Assembly (NCBI GenBank): GCA_026394195.1
Contig: JAPKYS010000022.1
Span: 1 to 53,271 of the forward strand
DNA: 53,271 nt
Reading direction: 5' to 3'
Source of the DNA: a bacterium
Lineage (GTDB): Bacteria > Electryoneota > B3-LCP
In this document: one piece after another, positions 25,635-35,776 of the stretch
Numbering within the stretch: the stretch's first letter is position 1
Layout: every line of letters begins with the position of its first letter
The notes under the pieces: generated by a model
Databases searched by the model: none
Seen by the model: only the letters and a program-made list of their open reading frames with translations
What the model was told of the DNA's origin: nothing
Position numbers and translations under genes: made by a program

Positions 25635-26552
25635 TTACTTCTTGCGCTTCTGCAGCCTATCCGCGCGAGCTTTCCATTCGATCAAGATCGGAGCGGCGAT
25701 ATAGATACTGGAGTAGGTTCCCGTGAAGACGCCGATGAGCAGCGCTAGAGCGAAATCTCTGATAACCGATCCGCCGAAGATAAACAGCACCCAGAGTACC
25801 AACCAGACGGTCAAACTGGTGATGACCGTACGGGAAATGGTTTCATTGATGGATATGTTGATGATCTCTTCCAACCCTTTGGTGCGCATCTTCTTCAGGT
25901 TTTCACGGATTCTGTCGTAGACCACGATGGTGTCGTTGATGGAGAAACCCACCAGCGTCAATATCGCTGCTACAATTGTGAGGGAGATTTCCTTGTTTAA
26001 GATCGAGAATATTCCCACCGTGATCAGGACGTCATGAAAAAGAGCGAGGACTCCTGCAAGTGAGAATAAAAACTCGAAGCGCATGGAAACATAGATTAGA
26101 ATCCCCAGCATGGCCAGAAAGGAAGCCCAGATTGCCTTCCCCCGCAATTCCGACCCCATTTTAGGTCCGATCGTTTCCACCTGTCGCACCTCGAAGGGAT
26201 TATTGGGAAAAGCCTGCTGAATGGCGCTCTGGATCTTCGCTACACTGCCCGCTATCTCGGCTTCGCTCTTCAGCAAAATCATGATATCAGGTTCGCCGCC
26301 TAACTCACTAACTCGCTTGATCTCACAGTCGCCGTAACCCATTCGCGACATCACCGTGCGGACCTCGCCTTCGCTCACAGGTTTTTCGAACCTGAGTTGG
26401 ATCGAAATTCCACCGGTGAAATCTATGGACCAATTGGGGCCGCCGCGCAGGATCATCGAGATGATACCAGCCAGGATGAGCAGGGCTGATACAGTCATGC
26501 ACTTGCGCCGTATCCCCTGAAAGTCGTAATGGGTGTTCTTGAAAAATTCCAT
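25635..26552 (-). CDS. secF: Protein translocase subunit SecF
   Basis: 305 residues with six predicted membrane segments. N-terminal FMxxxYDFQGIRRK-like start, DFTGGISIQLRF (DFxGG signature) near residue 50, and the membrane motif GFSINDTIVVYDRIRE near residue 190. With SecD it uses the proton gradient to complete export of proteins through SecYEG. It follows secD by 18 bases. Confidence 0.97.
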   Translation of the reverse strand: MEFFKNTHYDFQGIRRKCMTVSALLILAGIISMILRGGPNWSIDFTGGISIQLRFEKPVSEGEVRTVMSRMGYGDCEIKRVSELGGEPDIMILLKSEAEIAGSVAKIQSAIQQAFPNNPFEVRQVETIGPKMGSELRGKAIWASFLAMLGILIYVSMRFEFLFSLAGVLALFHDVLITVGIFSILNKEISLTIVAAILTLVGFSINDTIVVYDRIRENLKKMRTKGLEEIINISINETISRTVITSLTVWLVLWVLFIFGGSVIRDFALALLIGVFTGTYSSIYIAAPILIEWKARADRLQKRKK

Positions 26553-26570
26553 GGAAAGTCCGTTGCTTGT

Positions 26571-28664
26571 TTAGATGCTGAGCTTTTTCGGTGCAAACTT
26601 TTGTGTGTACATGTCGAAGATCAGCCGCGAGCTGATAATCGATGTATAGAGTGAGACGACGATTCCGATGATTAGAGTCAGCGCGAAACCCTTGATCGAT
26701 CCTGTTCCGAATTGGTAGAGCACGATTCCGGAAATAATAGTGGTAATTTGAGCATCCAGAATTGTGATGGTGGCTCGGTGGTAGCCGGCGTCGATGGCGG
26801 CGCGTACTGTCTTACCGGTTCTGAGCTCTTCTCGGATGCGTTCGTAAATCAGCACATTGGCATCCACCGCCATACCGATGGTGAGGATGATACCAGCGAT
26901 ACCTGGCAGGGTTAAGGTCGCCTGGAATCCTGCCAGTACGGCAATCATGAAAACCATGTTCAGCACCAGAGCCAGGTCCGCGATCAAGCCGGCAAACTTG
27001 TAGTACCAGATCATAAAGCCGGCGATGAGGATAAAGCTCAGGATGCCCGAAAGCGATCCCTTCTGGATCGAATCGGAACCGAGTGACGGTCCTACTGTCT
27101 GTTCTTCGATGATTTCCACCGGAGCCGGCAGTGAGCCAGCTCGCAGAACGATGGAAAGGTCTTTCGCCTCATCCATGTCCTTGGACCCTTCGATGATGGC
27201 TCGACCGTCCGGGATCTTCACCTTGATGACCGGAGCCATATAGACGTGCTTGTCCAAGACAATGGCTAATTTCCTGCCGACATTGGCGCCGGTAATTCTG
27301 GAGAAAATCTGGCCGCCCTGGCGGCTCATGGCCAGAGACACGACCGGTTGACCTTCACGCCCCGGCGAATTGCCTCCTGAACCGATCTGAACGTCCGCGC
27401 TGGTCAGGTATTTACCGGTAAGTTCAGGTGCTGACTTCACCAGGAAGAGGTTCCAATATTGCTTGCCGTCCGGTCCGTCGATTAACTCGTTTGACCAGAG
27501 GAATTCCAGGTCCGAAGGAATGGCTTTGCGTATCTCAGGTTTGGCGAGAATGACTTCCACGGCTCGACGATTCTGCTTCACTACGGCGATTTCGTCGCCG
27601 ATATTGCGCAGCAAGGCGTAGAAGGGGTGTTCGCTGACCATTCCCTCAGCCACCACCAGCGAAGTGTCTTCGCCCAGTGTGCCTTTCTCGGTCTCTTCGC
27701 CGAATATTTTATTGGCGTCTACTATTTTGTCCTTGGCGATCGGGGCCTGCTTGGTCGAATCTGCTTCGGTTGCCGCCTTATTGAGCATGGCGAGACTGTC
27801 GACGGTAGCCAGGCTGTCCTGATTCAGTCCTTTGGCCCTGCGCAAGGTTTTATCGATGTTTTCCAGCACGGTTTGCGCTGTGGCGGATTCGACCAGAAGC
27901 TTAAATTCCAGTAGAGCTGTCTGACCGATGAGGCTGCGGGCGCGTTCGGGATCCTGAACACCCGGTAATTCCAGCACAATGCGGCGCTTCCCTTGACGCA
28001 CGATAGAGGGTTCCGCCACGCCGAACTGGTCGACACGGTTGCGCATGATTTCCAGAGATCTTGAGATGGCGTCGTCTGCTTCTTTATCCAGATAGGCGAG
28101 CACCTGGCGATCGGACGCTTGTGTCTCCTGGAAGTAGCGCGTCATTTGGACGCCTGCGCCTTCAAAGACCTCCAATACCGCCTGGTCAAAGTCCATGTTG
28201 GGATCTTTCAGGCGGCGCGATAATTCAACGAGCAGCGTGTCAAAACGGGCGTCAGGGTTCTTGGCGAGCTGCCGCATCAACTGCACCAGATCAACCTCAA
28301 GAACCAGTCGCATCCCACCTTGCAGGTCCAACCCCAACTTCAGGGCTTTGGCGTGATTCTTATCCAGTTTATCTGCGAATTCGCCCAGGAGTACGTGCGC
28401 TTTATCTTCTGCGACTTTTTTGCTCGCGTCATCCAGGGCAGCTGAATTGTCGATCATGTCCATGACGTCGTTATCCCGGCCCTCTACCACGGCGCGAATT
28501 AGATCGCTCTGAGGTACGCTGATCGTGCGCGCCAAATTACTGATCTCTGATGTCTGCTGCTTCTTGAGATCTGAGTAATGAAAGGTAGGGTAGAGATAAT
28601 ACACCGACAGGACGATAAAAAGGACGGTCAGTCCGAGGCGTAAGGCGATATTACTTTTCTTCAT
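26571..28664 (-). CDS. secD: Protein translocase subunit SecD
   Basis: 697 residues, longer than the about 615 of E. coli because of an expanded periplasmic region (about residues 290-400, rich in K, E and T). Seen: LGLDLQGGMRLVLEVD (DLxGG), SLEIMRNRVDQFGVAEPSI (P1 domain), and TM motif GMAVDANVLIYERIREEL in the C-terminal half. The N-terminal membrane segment (LGLTVLFIVLSVYYLYP) is clear. First gene of the secD-secF-purA operon. An organism that exports very large T9SS cargo needs the Sec pathway for the inner-membrane step. Confidence 0.97.
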   Translation of the reverse strand: MKKSNIALRLGLTVLFIVLSVYYLYPTFHYSDLKKQQTSEISNLARTISVPQSDLIRAVVEGRDNDVMDMIDNSAALDDASKKVAEDKAHVLLGEFADKLDKNHAKALKLGLDLQGGMRLVLEVDLVQLMRQLAKNPDARFDTLLVELSRRLKDPNMDFDQAVLEVFEGAGVQMTRYFQETQASDRQVLAYLDKEADDAISRSLEIMRNRVDQFGVAEPSIVRQGKRRIVLELPGVQDPERARSLIGQTALLEFKLLVESATAQTVLENIDKTLRRAKGLNQDSLATVDSLAMLNKAATEADSTKQAPIAKDKIVDANKIFGEETEKGTLGEDTSLVVAEGMVSEHPFYALLRNIGDEIAVVKQNRRAVEVILAKPEIRKAIPSDLEFLWSNELIDGPDGKQYWNLFLVKSAPELTGKYLTSADVQIGSGGNSPGREGQPVVSLAMSRQGGQIFSRITGANVGRKLAIVLDKHVYMAPVIKVKIPDGRAIIEGSKDMDEAKDLSIVLRAGSLPAPVEIIEEQTVGPSLGSDSIQKGSLSGILSFILIAGFMIWYYKFAGLIADLALVLNMVFMIAVLAGFQATLTLPGIAGIILTIGMAVDANVLIYERIREELRTGKTVRAAIDAGYHRATITILDAQITTIISGIVLYQFGTGSIKGFALTLIIGIVVSLYTSIISSRLIFDMYTQKFAPKKLSI

Positions 28665-28749
28665 GGTGCATTCCGCGGCGAGGCGGTCCCGTTGTCAGTG
28701 AATTCTTGAAAGTAGTCAGGTTATTGATTTTCACTTTTGCGAAATTTTA

Positions 28750-28778
28750 AATATACTTTATTAACAGCCAAAAGTCAA
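28750..28778 (-). promoter_or_regulatory. Promoter of secD-secF-purA-tRNA-Lys
   Basis: Read on the minus strand: TTGACT (28778-28773), 17 bases, TATATT (28755-28750). Start of transcription near 28743, about 80 bases before secD. Confidence 0.7.
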
Positions 28779-28874
28779 TCCTTTTCTCGCGAATCTCTCA
28801 AATTGACCCCCCGTCGGCTGATTCCCTGTTCATACCTTATCGATTATCAGAGTAGCAAAAATCAATTGACGTGC

Positions 28875-28903
28875 TTGACACGCTGCCTTTTAAGGGTTAT
28901 ATT
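28875..28903 (+). promoter_or_regulatory. Promoter of the degenerate-GGDEF/addBA operon
   Basis: TTGACA (28875-28880), 17 bases, TATATT (28898-28903): a near-consensus sigma-70 promoter, diverging from the secD promoter about 100 bases away. Transcription start near 28910; first start codon at 28941. Confidence 0.75.
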
Positions 28904-28940
28904 AGCAACTGAACTTATAAAGAATCCCAACGGGAGAAAG

Positions 28941-29378
28941 ATGTTCGGTTCGAGTAAATCACGGATTTTAAGCGCTCTGGATCGGGAGATCGCCAGAGCG
29001 AAACGGTTCCGCAACTTCATTGGCATCCTGCTGTTAGACGTGGCAGAGACCACACCTCGCGGCATCCATGAACATCTGCCCGGCATTACCGTAAACGTCC
29101 AGCACTTTCGCAGTCTGCTGCGCGAATACGACGTGGTCATCAAAGCCAAATTGCGTCGATACACCGTCATACTGCCGCAACTGGACGCCAGTGAATCCGC
29201 CCACCTGGTCAAAGACCGGATCCTCTTCACCTCGCGTCTGCAGGAATGGGGACCGGTTAACGTCGGTATCGCCATCTATCCGGAACATGGTCAATCCAGC
29301 CGAGCCTTGCTGAAAGCGGCAGAATTGGATTTGGAAGCGCATCTTCAACCCGAAGAAACAGATAATTCTGGTCATTAG
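28941..29378 (+). CDS. Degenerate GGDEF-like protein
   Basis: 145 residues; ATG after GGGAG. The order matches a diguanylate cyclase domain: LDREIARAKRFRNFIGILLLDV at the start, LREYDVVIKAKLRRYTVILPQLDASESAHLVKDRI in the middle, VNVGIAIYPEHGQSSRALLKAAELDLEA at the end. The GGDEF signature itself is absent (its place reads AKLRRYTV), as are the metal and substrate residues, so it cannot make cyclic di-GMP. Perhaps a binding or structural relic. Leads the operon containing the recombination helicase-nuclease pair. Confidence 0.75.
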   Translation: MFGSSKSRILSALDREIARAKRFRNFIGILLLDVAETTPRGIHEHLPGITVNVQHFRSLLREYDVVIKAKLRRYTVILPQLDASESAHLVKDRILFTSRLQEWGPVNVGIAIYPEHGQSSRALLKAAELDLEAHLQPEETDNSGH

Positions 29379-29395
29379 ATTCAACTGGAGCTACC

Positions 29396-29590
29396 ATGCC
29401 GGTCTCTGAAACTATAAAAAAGATTGAGGTGAAGGATGAATTCCGGGTATGCCCGGTCTGTGGGCACGACTCGGGATTCTCGGTGTCGCTGCAACATCTC
29501 CCTGCGCTGCGCGCTCGTATCATCCTGATCTGCCCCGAATGCGGCGCCCGGTTCGACGTCGATTGGACTATCGACCTGCAAAATCCCTGA
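29396..29590 (+). CDS. Small zinc-ribbon protein
   Basis: 64 residues; ATG preceded by TGGAGC. Two CxxC knuckles, CPVCGHD and CPECGARFD, separated by 25 residues, predict one zinc ribbon. No known family. It lies between the degenerate GGDEF gene (17-base gap) and the AddB-like gene. Confidence 0.72.
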   Translation: MPVSETIKKIEVKDEFRVCPVCGHDSGFSVSLQHLPALRARIILICPECGARFDVDWTIDLQNP

Positions 29591-29635
29591 ACTCCATCTC
29601 CTTCACAGCATTTCATACTGAATCCGGAAACCAGC

Positions 29636-32371
29636 TTGCAGAGTGAGAGAATCCCCACTGCCTCCGGGCAATCACTTTGGGAAACCGCCTGCGCCAAGGT
29701 CATAGAACTCAGCGGGGGGGATATTTGGAATCTCCCCATCTGGCTGCTGGGCGACGGCAGGCATCGGCAAGCTGCTGAAATCGCTCTGATGCACCGATTG
29801 GGACTTCGCGCCCTACCTACCGGAACCATTAAAACCTTCACCTCGCTGGCGGCGGAAATCTTAGGCCTGAACACCCGGCAAACGCTGGCGACGACAGCCG
29901 ATGCCGCCATCCTGTTCCGAGAACTCCCTGCCACCGAATTTCCCGAAATCTATCGATCCTCCAGCAGAAGTCCCGGATTTGTTGAATCCTTTTGGTCCGC
30001 GTTGCTGGATGCGGAAGAGCGGGGGCATTTCATCGACCAGTCCCATCCTGCTGCATTACCACCACAACCACCAACCGATTTTCGAGCCCTGCAGTGTATA
30101 ATCCACGAGCGTTTGAAAGAACATCGCTTATTTACCCCCTCTGAGCTGTTTATCCTCGCCAATCAGGCATTGCTGGAAGGGCATGGCAAGCTGGTCCTCG
30201 ACCGCCCTGTGGTTGTCGGACCAATCTTAACCCTTAATATCGTGCAGAAGGAATTTCTGAGGACTCTGCGAGGCTGCGTAACCGATCTCATTCTCTTCCA
30301 GGAGACGGAGTCAACCCCGAACTTGGTTTCAAGCCAAGCATCTGAGCTTGGAGCCTCCACCCAGCCGCGCCGGATTCTTTATCTCAAGCCCCGCACCCCT
30401 GACGATGAATGGGATACAGTCTTGTCGAAAATTGCAGAATGGGTGGCAGATGGTAAATATAATTACAGCGATTTTCGCATCATTCATCCCTTTGCCTCGG
30501 ACGAACGACCTGCGGCAAGTTCCGCGGCTCAGCGATATCAAGTGCCCCTCAAAAGCCGAATTTCGGGGACTCTGATTGATTTCCCTGGCGCCGTACTGCT
30601 GAACAAATTGCTTGAACTTTTTGAGACCGGCTGGCGGAAAACCGACCTGTTGGAGATCCTGAGATCACGTTTGTTGAATGCGCCGCCGCAAGAGGTATCG
30701 CTGGCGATCACTGCCCTAACGTCGCACAGGGGGTCGAGGTTTGTGCCTGCCGACTTCCCTTGGCAGACGCTGTTCGCCAATTGGGATATAAGCAGTCTCC
30801 GTAGTCTGATTGAACAACTTCGGCTTTTAGATGAGCAGGGTAAGGCCGTCAACAACGGAGCTTCCTTCAATCGCTGGATGAAGCAGTGCATACTTTTCCT
30901 GCGCCGCAGGCTGGGTGAATTTCCAGACGACATTCAAGAGATCGGTTTCACTGCCGGCGAAGAGGAAGCCGGATGGCAGGCTCTCGAGGAAGTTCTTGAT
31001 AAAATTGCGACTCTTGCAACATCCCAAGGGTCACGGGGATCGTTCATCGAGACGTTCAGGGAAACCATTCAACTGGAGAGTTACCTCACTGTTGAACACC
31101 GCCGGGATGCCGTGGAGCTCTGCCCGGCGAACCGGGAGGATCACCTGCCTGTGCCCGTGGTATTTCTTATTTCATTAAATTCGCGTTACCCCAAAGCGGG
31201 AAAGCTGCAACCCTTCCTGAACCATACGGTGTCCGCCGGTTATCAGGAGCAAATCGCTCTTTTCAATCTATTGATGGGCAATGCCACCGAAAAAGTGCTG
31301 CTTTCCTGCCCGGAATATGATAATCAGGGCGACAAACTGGCGATCTCGCCCCTGTTGTACTCGCTAAGGCTTGACGAGCCAAACACCGAACCATGGGAGC
31401 CTTGGCATCCATTCAGTACCGAGATAAATCGTCGCCCCAAGTACAGTAATACACTCCAACACACAGTACCTGAAGCAGGCGGATATCTGAAATTCCGTAA
31501 TAAACGCTGGAGCGTTTCCCAGATTGACAAAGCCCTGCAGTGTCGCTACCTGCACTTCGCTGCGGATTTATTAGGATTAAGACCTTCAAGGGATCGCTCT
31601 GTTGGCATGACCGCGATGAACCTGGGCGAGATCATGCATACCGCCGTGCAAATGTACGTGGACCAGTGTACCAGGGGTATCCCATTCGATGGTCTTGCCT
31701 GGTGCAGGGAAAAACTGGCAGAAAGCGCAGATATGTCTGATCCGCACTTGGAAAGCGACCGCGCCGCGGCGGAGCTTCTGCGCACCATGCAGCTATTTAT
31801 TGACAACGGTTGGGAATGCCTTCTTCCGGAATTTCGACCGCTGCGTCTTGAATTGCCATTCGGGCGGAAAGACGCTGAGCTTCCGCCTTTGGACTTACAG
31901 TACCTCGAATTGGAGGGCCAGATCGATCGACTGGACGTAGACCGTACAGACAGAGTTATCGTCGTGGATTATAAGTACCAAAAATCCGACGTCGAATCGC
32001 GGAATGAATTTTTCGAGGCGTTAGATTCAGGAATGCAACCACAGCTGGTCTTCTACGGCATGGTCGTTCAAGATTTGCTGCACAAGCAACCGGTTGCCTG
32101 GCTTAAGGTTTATCTGCGTTCCGGTGTCATCCGCGGTGTAAAATTAACAGAAACTCTATCAGATGAACTTGATAAGAGCTTTCAAATGAATGATATTGAT
32201 GCTACCGCTCGTGACCTGATGCTTACAAATTCGAAGAAAAAGCTTTTGGAACTGGTCGATGCAGTCACCCGGGGCGACGTTACACCTCGCCCCACGGATT
32301 TCAATCGCTGCGGACCGGGACGCTGCGATTTCGCCGATTTATGCCGTTACCGAACGCGATGGATGCCATGA
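29636..32371 (+). CDS. addB: AddB-like recombination nuclease subunit
   Basis: 911 residues, TTG start (no in-frame ATG until about 50 codons later). The C-terminal region carries a RecB-family PD-(D/E)xK nuclease: EGQIDRLDVD...VIVVDYKYQ, with four cysteines that fit the AddB iron-sulphur pattern (ALQCRY, then CGPGRCDFADLC). The N-terminal two thirds look like an inactivated UvrD-like helicase without a Walker A. Its partner overlaps its stop by four bases (ATGA). AddAB resects double-strand breaks until a Chi-like site and loads RecA. The family is divergent here, so a PD-(D/E)xK protein of the same type with another name is possible. Confidence 0.85.
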   Translation: MQSERIPTASGQSLWETACAKVIELSGGDIWNLPIWLLGDGRHRQAAEIALMHRLGLRALPTGTIKTFTSLAAEILGLNTRQTLATTADAAILFRELPATEFPEIYRSSSRSPGFVESFWSALLDAEERGHFIDQSHPAALPPQPPTDFRALQCIIHERLKEHRLFTPSELFILANQALLEGHGKLVLDRPVVVGPILTLNIVQKEFLRTLRGCVTDLILFQETESTPNLVSSQASELGASTQPRRILYLKPRTPDDEWDTVLSKIAEWVADGKYNYSDFRIIHPFASDERPAASSAAQRYQVPLKSRISGTLIDFPGAVLLNKLLELFETGWRKTDLLEILRSRLLNAPPQEVSLAITALTSHRGSRFVPADFPWQTLFANWDISSLRSLIEQLRLLDEQGKAVNNGASFNRWMKQCILFLRRRLGEFPDDIQEIGFTAGEEEAGWQALEEVLDKIATLATSQGSRGSFIETFRETIQLESYLTVEHRRDAVELCPANREDHLPVPVVFLISLNSRYPKAGKLQPFLNHTVSAGYQEQIALFNLLMGNATEKVLLSCPEYDNQGDKLAISPLLYSLRLDEPNTEPWEPWHPFSTEINRRPKYSNTLQHTVPEAGGYLKFRNKRWSVSQIDKALQCRYLHFAADLLGLRPSRDRSVGMTAMNLGEIMHTAVQMYVDQCTRGIPFDGLAWCREKLAESADMSDPHLESDRAAAELLRTMQLFIDNGWECLLPEFRPLRLELPFGRKDAELPPLDLQYLELEGQIDRLDVDRTDRVIVVDYKYQKSDVESRNEFFEALDSGMQPQLVFYGMVVQDLLHKQPVAWLKVYLRSGVIRGVKLTETLSDELDKSFQMNDIDATARDLMLTNSKKKLLELVDAVTRGDVTPRPTDFNRCGPGRCDFADLCRYRTRWMP

Positions 32372-35300
32372 AGACGACCTTGACGGATCAACAAAAAAAT
32401 GCAGTGACGAGCGATGCTGCTCCGCTGGTGGTTCTCGCCGGAGCAGGCAGTGGTAAAACCACCGTGTTGGTCGAGCGGTTTCTGCGTCTGGTCGTCGATG
32501 CCGGAGTTCCTCCATCGCGCATCCTGGCTGCTACCTTCACTGAGAGGGCAGCGAGCGAGATGAAAGAACGCGCTGCTGAGAGCCTGGGGAAAATGGGTAG
32601 ACCGGATTTGATCGCTGAATTGAATGCAGCCCCCATCTGCACTTTACACAGCTTCTGTTCGCGGTTGATCGCGCCACACACGCTGAAATTGGGGCTTGAC
32701 CCCAACTTCAGCATCTTGGATTCTTATCAGGCTCGACTGTTGCAGGAAGATGCGCTCACCGAAGTGCTCAGCCGCTGGCGCAAAGAGCACCTGGATAAAA
32801 TTCAGGTTCTTGTCGAACACCTTTACTGGCCGGATGAACATAGACCCCGACCCGGTCGGCAAGCCGCCTCAAAGGGATTCGCCCGAGAGTTCATGGAGTT
32901 GGTCGAAGCAGTCCGCTGTGCCGGCAGATCGGATTGCTCACCCCTGCTTTCAATTCATATCGATACCAAAACCAATCAGAAGTCTGCCGAGGCATTGCTG
33001 CACGAATTGGAAACTGTACTGAGCTCAGTCGGCGGAATTCCCGCCAAATCAATTGAAAAAGCGAAGGAGGTTCTGTCTTATTTAGCCGGATACTTGAATA
33101 CCCATCCACCTGAGCAGAAAATCCTGCTACACACGTTGTTGCGGCTTTCTAAAATCAGCACCAATGTAGCCGTCGTTTTGAAAGATCTTCTCGGTAAAGT
33201 TAAAAATGACCTTGCGCCTGCGCTATTGGATGAATATTTCGCGGATAGCTACAATCTCTGCGCACAGACCTTGAATGAGCTCTACGCAGATTTTTCTTCT
33301 GAATACCGGCAAAATAAATTGATCCGAGGCGGATTGGACTTCCTCGATCTGGAAGAAACCGTCCTGCAAATCCTGCGATCAGGTGACAAATCAGTTCCTT
33401 TGGATTATATCTTAGTGGATGAAACTCAGGATCTGAATAACGTGCAGTGGGAAATTATTCGTCATCTTGAAAAAACGGCTCCGGTGTTTACCGTGGGGGA
33501 CTTGCAGCAGTCCATTTATGGATTCAGATATGCCGACGTGAAAGAATTTGCTGATTTTGCCGCCGGTGCAAAATCCCGGGGTGGTGAGCTGATTTCCCTG
33601 CCGCAAAATTTCCGCAGCCGCGCCTCGATTCTTTCGGTGGTCAATCAACTCTTCGAAAGAATATGGGAGGATAAAAGCAAGGCACCATTCCTGAGATTAG
33701 AAGCCGAACTGTCATACCCTCAACATAGCTTCGAAGGAGTGGAGTTGCTGGTTGCAGCCGGTAAAGATCGACAGGATGCCCGTAAAGCGGAGGCTCGAGG
33801 TCTGATTACGCGCCTTGGCGCTTTAAAGCAAGACCCCAGATTTCAGATTTATGATATTCATCAAGATTCTGCTTCAGGCAAGCAGACTTTTAGAGCGAGA
33901 TCCCTGGAGTGGAAGGATATCTTGGTGCTCGTGCGTTCAAGCAGTAGTTTTGAATACCTTGAAAACGCCTGCAAAGACGCCGGAATTCCGCTGGTAGTCC
34001 TCGCTGGGCAGGGGTTCTGGGATGCGCTTGAAATCAGCGATCTCCTGGCGCTTCTTACAGCTCTTGAAGATCCCTATGATTCCTTCAGCTTGGCTTGCGT
34101 GTTGCGCTCACCCGCAGTTGCCTTCACCGATGATGATCTTTTGGAATTGCGAGTATCACCCCGGCATTTAGTGGAAACCGAGGGTGAACTCCGATGGCAC
34201 AGGCGTGAGTTGTACGAGGGATTGCAGCAGACCGCCGATGAACAAGCTGCTAAAGAGAGTCTGGCAGGTCGTTCTTCGGAATTCCTGAAGACTTTCAATC
34301 GATTGTATCATCTGAAAGACCGTATACCACTGCGAAAACTGCTGGAAATCTGGATTCGGAAACAGGAGCTGGAAGCTCTATATTCATCCCAACCGCAGGG
34401 TGGCCTGATTTTAAGCAATATAAGCAAGTTTCTGCGACTATGCTCAAGCCAGACCGGCTTAAGTTCGACCAGCCTTCGCAGCGCGTTTGAGGAAATTCGC
34501 ACCCGCGAACTCCATGAGGGTATTGCACCGGATCCAATCTCCGAGGAAGGCGCCATCCGAGCCATGACGGTCCACGGCGCCAAAGGATTGGAAGCTCCGG
34601 TTGTGGCTATTTTTGATATGAATTACGAGCCGCGATCGGCTGGGGGAGCCTTTGTCTTCAATCGACTGGACGGAGCCGCATTCACCCTTTTGACCGGCGC
34701 AGAAGACAACGGCAAATACCTGCCATCAAAACGGCAGGAAATCGCAACAGAGAATAAATCATCACGCGAGGGCGAGGATCAGAGAGTTCTCTACGTCGCC
34801 ATGACCAGGGCGCGTGAAAAACTGCTCCTCTCAGCCTCGTGTGTCAGGAATAAAACAGATGATGCGAACAAGAAATTCAGGACTACCGGTTGGCTCAAGC
34901 TGTTGGTGGATCAACTGGATCTCGATCTTGAGATGATATTCTCCGAAGTGGATGACGTCTCCGGCCCACTACCGCTCATCAATGCGACTGGCGGAGAAAC
35001 CGGAATGTTGCTTGTCCGTTCTTGGCAGCAACGATCACTCGAGCAAAAAGGCAGACCGACCGGCTCCAGTGGAGGCTCCGCAGTTCCGAAACCACCCGCT
35101 GGATTTCCAGCCCCAATTCGACGTGGTTATGGACCTATTGCCGTGGTGGATTGGCTGCGGATGCAGCAGGGTCAACCCATTAGATTCCTTCGAGAGGAGT
35201 CTGACTTCAGATATGATAATGACGAGGAAGATCGAGGAGTTCAATTTGGGGTGTGGGTGCATCGGCTGCTTGAAATCATGCCCGAAGAGTCTGCCGATCT

Positions 35301-35745
35301 GCGCGATATTGCGATTCGCGAAGCTGCCCTGCTGTTCAACCGGACCCCTCATCCGGATGAATTGGATAGGGTTCTAAGGCTGCTCACGAACTTTAGAAAC
35401 TCTTCCATCAGGCAGCGCATCCGGAGCGCAAAAAGGGTCTTGCGGGAATTCCCCTTGCTCCTTGAGTTGAACAACACATTACTGCGGGCTAAATTGGATC
35501 TTGCCATCGAGGATGAAGATGGCTGGACTATCCTGGATTATAAGAGTGACCGGGTTTCCCCTTCGCAGGTTGCCGAAAGGAACGCTATTTATCTGAACCA
35601 GTTGCAAATCTACGCACTGGGATGGGAAAAATTGACAGGACGCCTACCCAAAGAAGCGATGATCTTCTATCTCGATCCCGACTTGATCATCCCTGTGTCT
35701 TTGGAACCAGAAACCCTCGCTGCGGTTCTCCAGATGACCAACTAA
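32368..35745 (+). CDS. addA: AddA-like UvrD helicase-nuclease
   Basis: 1125 residues; the start at 32368 overlaps the addB stop (ATGA); two in-frame ATGs lie just upstream. UvrD/RecB helicase motifs in order: VVLAGAGSGKTTVLVERF (Walker A), ATFTERAASEM, DYILVDETQDLNNVQ (II), GDLQQSIYGFRYAD (III), LPQNFRSR (IV), MTVHGAKGLEAPVV (V), RVLYVAMTRAREKL (VI). The C-terminal end carries the nuclease motif LRAKLDLAIEDEDGWTILDYKSD. A two-subunit AddAB complex for recombinational repair, which also degrades linear phage DNA. Confidence 0.93.
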   Translation: MKTTLTDQQKNAVTSDAAPLVVLAGAGSGKTTVLVERFLRLVVDAGVPPSRILAATFTERAASEMKERAAESLGKMGRPDLIAELNAAPICTLHSFCSRLIAPHTLKLGLDPNFSILDSYQARLLQEDALTEVLSRWRKEHLDKIQVLVEHLYWPDEHRPRPGRQAASKGFAREFMELVEAVRCAGRSDCSPLLSIHIDTKTNQKSAEALLHELETVLSSVGGIPAKSIEKAKEVLSYLAGYLNTHPPEQKILLHTLLRLSKISTNVAVVLKDLLGKVKNDLAPALLDEYFADSYNLCAQTLNELYADFSSEYRQNKLIRGGLDFLDLEETVLQILRSGDKSVPLDYILVDETQDLNNVQWEIIRHLEKTAPVFTVGDLQQSIYGFRYADVKEFADFAAGAKSRGGELISLPQNFRSRASILSVVNQLFERIWEDKSKAPFLRLEAELSYPQHSFEGVELLVAAGKDRQDARKAEARGLITRLGALKQDPRFQIYDIHQDSASGKQTFRARSLEWKDILVLVRSSSSFEYLENACKDAGIPLVVLAGQGFWDALEISDLLALLTALEDPYDSFSLACVLRSPAVAFTDDDLLELRVSPRHLVETEGELRWHRRELYEGLQQTADEQAAKESLAGRSSEFLKTFNRLYHLKDRIPLRKLLEIWIRKQELEALYSSQPQGGLILSNISKFLRLCSSQTGLSSTSLRSAFEEIRTRELHEGIAPDPISEEGAIRAMTVHGAKGLEAPVVAIFDMNYEPRSAGGAFVFNRLDGAAFTLLTGAEDNGKYLPSKRQEIATENKSSREGEDQRVLYVAMTRAREKLLLSASCVRNKTDDANKKFRTTGWLKLLVDQLDLDLEMIFSEVDDVSGPLPLINATGGETGMLLVRSWQQRSLEQKGRPTGSSGGSAVPKPPAGFPAPIRRGYGPIAVVDWLRMQQGQPIRFLREESDFRYDNDEEDRGVQFGVWVHRLLEIMPEESADLRDIAIREAALLFNRTPHPDELDRVLRLLTNFRNSSIRQRIRSAKRVLREFPLLLELNNTLLRAKLDLAIEDEDGWTILDYKSDRVSPSQVAERNAIYLNQLQIYALGWEKLTGRLPKEAMIFYLDPDLIIPVSLEPETLAAVLQMTN

Positions 35746-35776
35746 AACTCGTCATGCGCGAATTTTCGGTTTGAGC

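Noticed and set aside
25078..25704. 208-codon frame on the plus strand across purA and secF
   Set aside because: Shadow of two certain genes in the opposite orientation.
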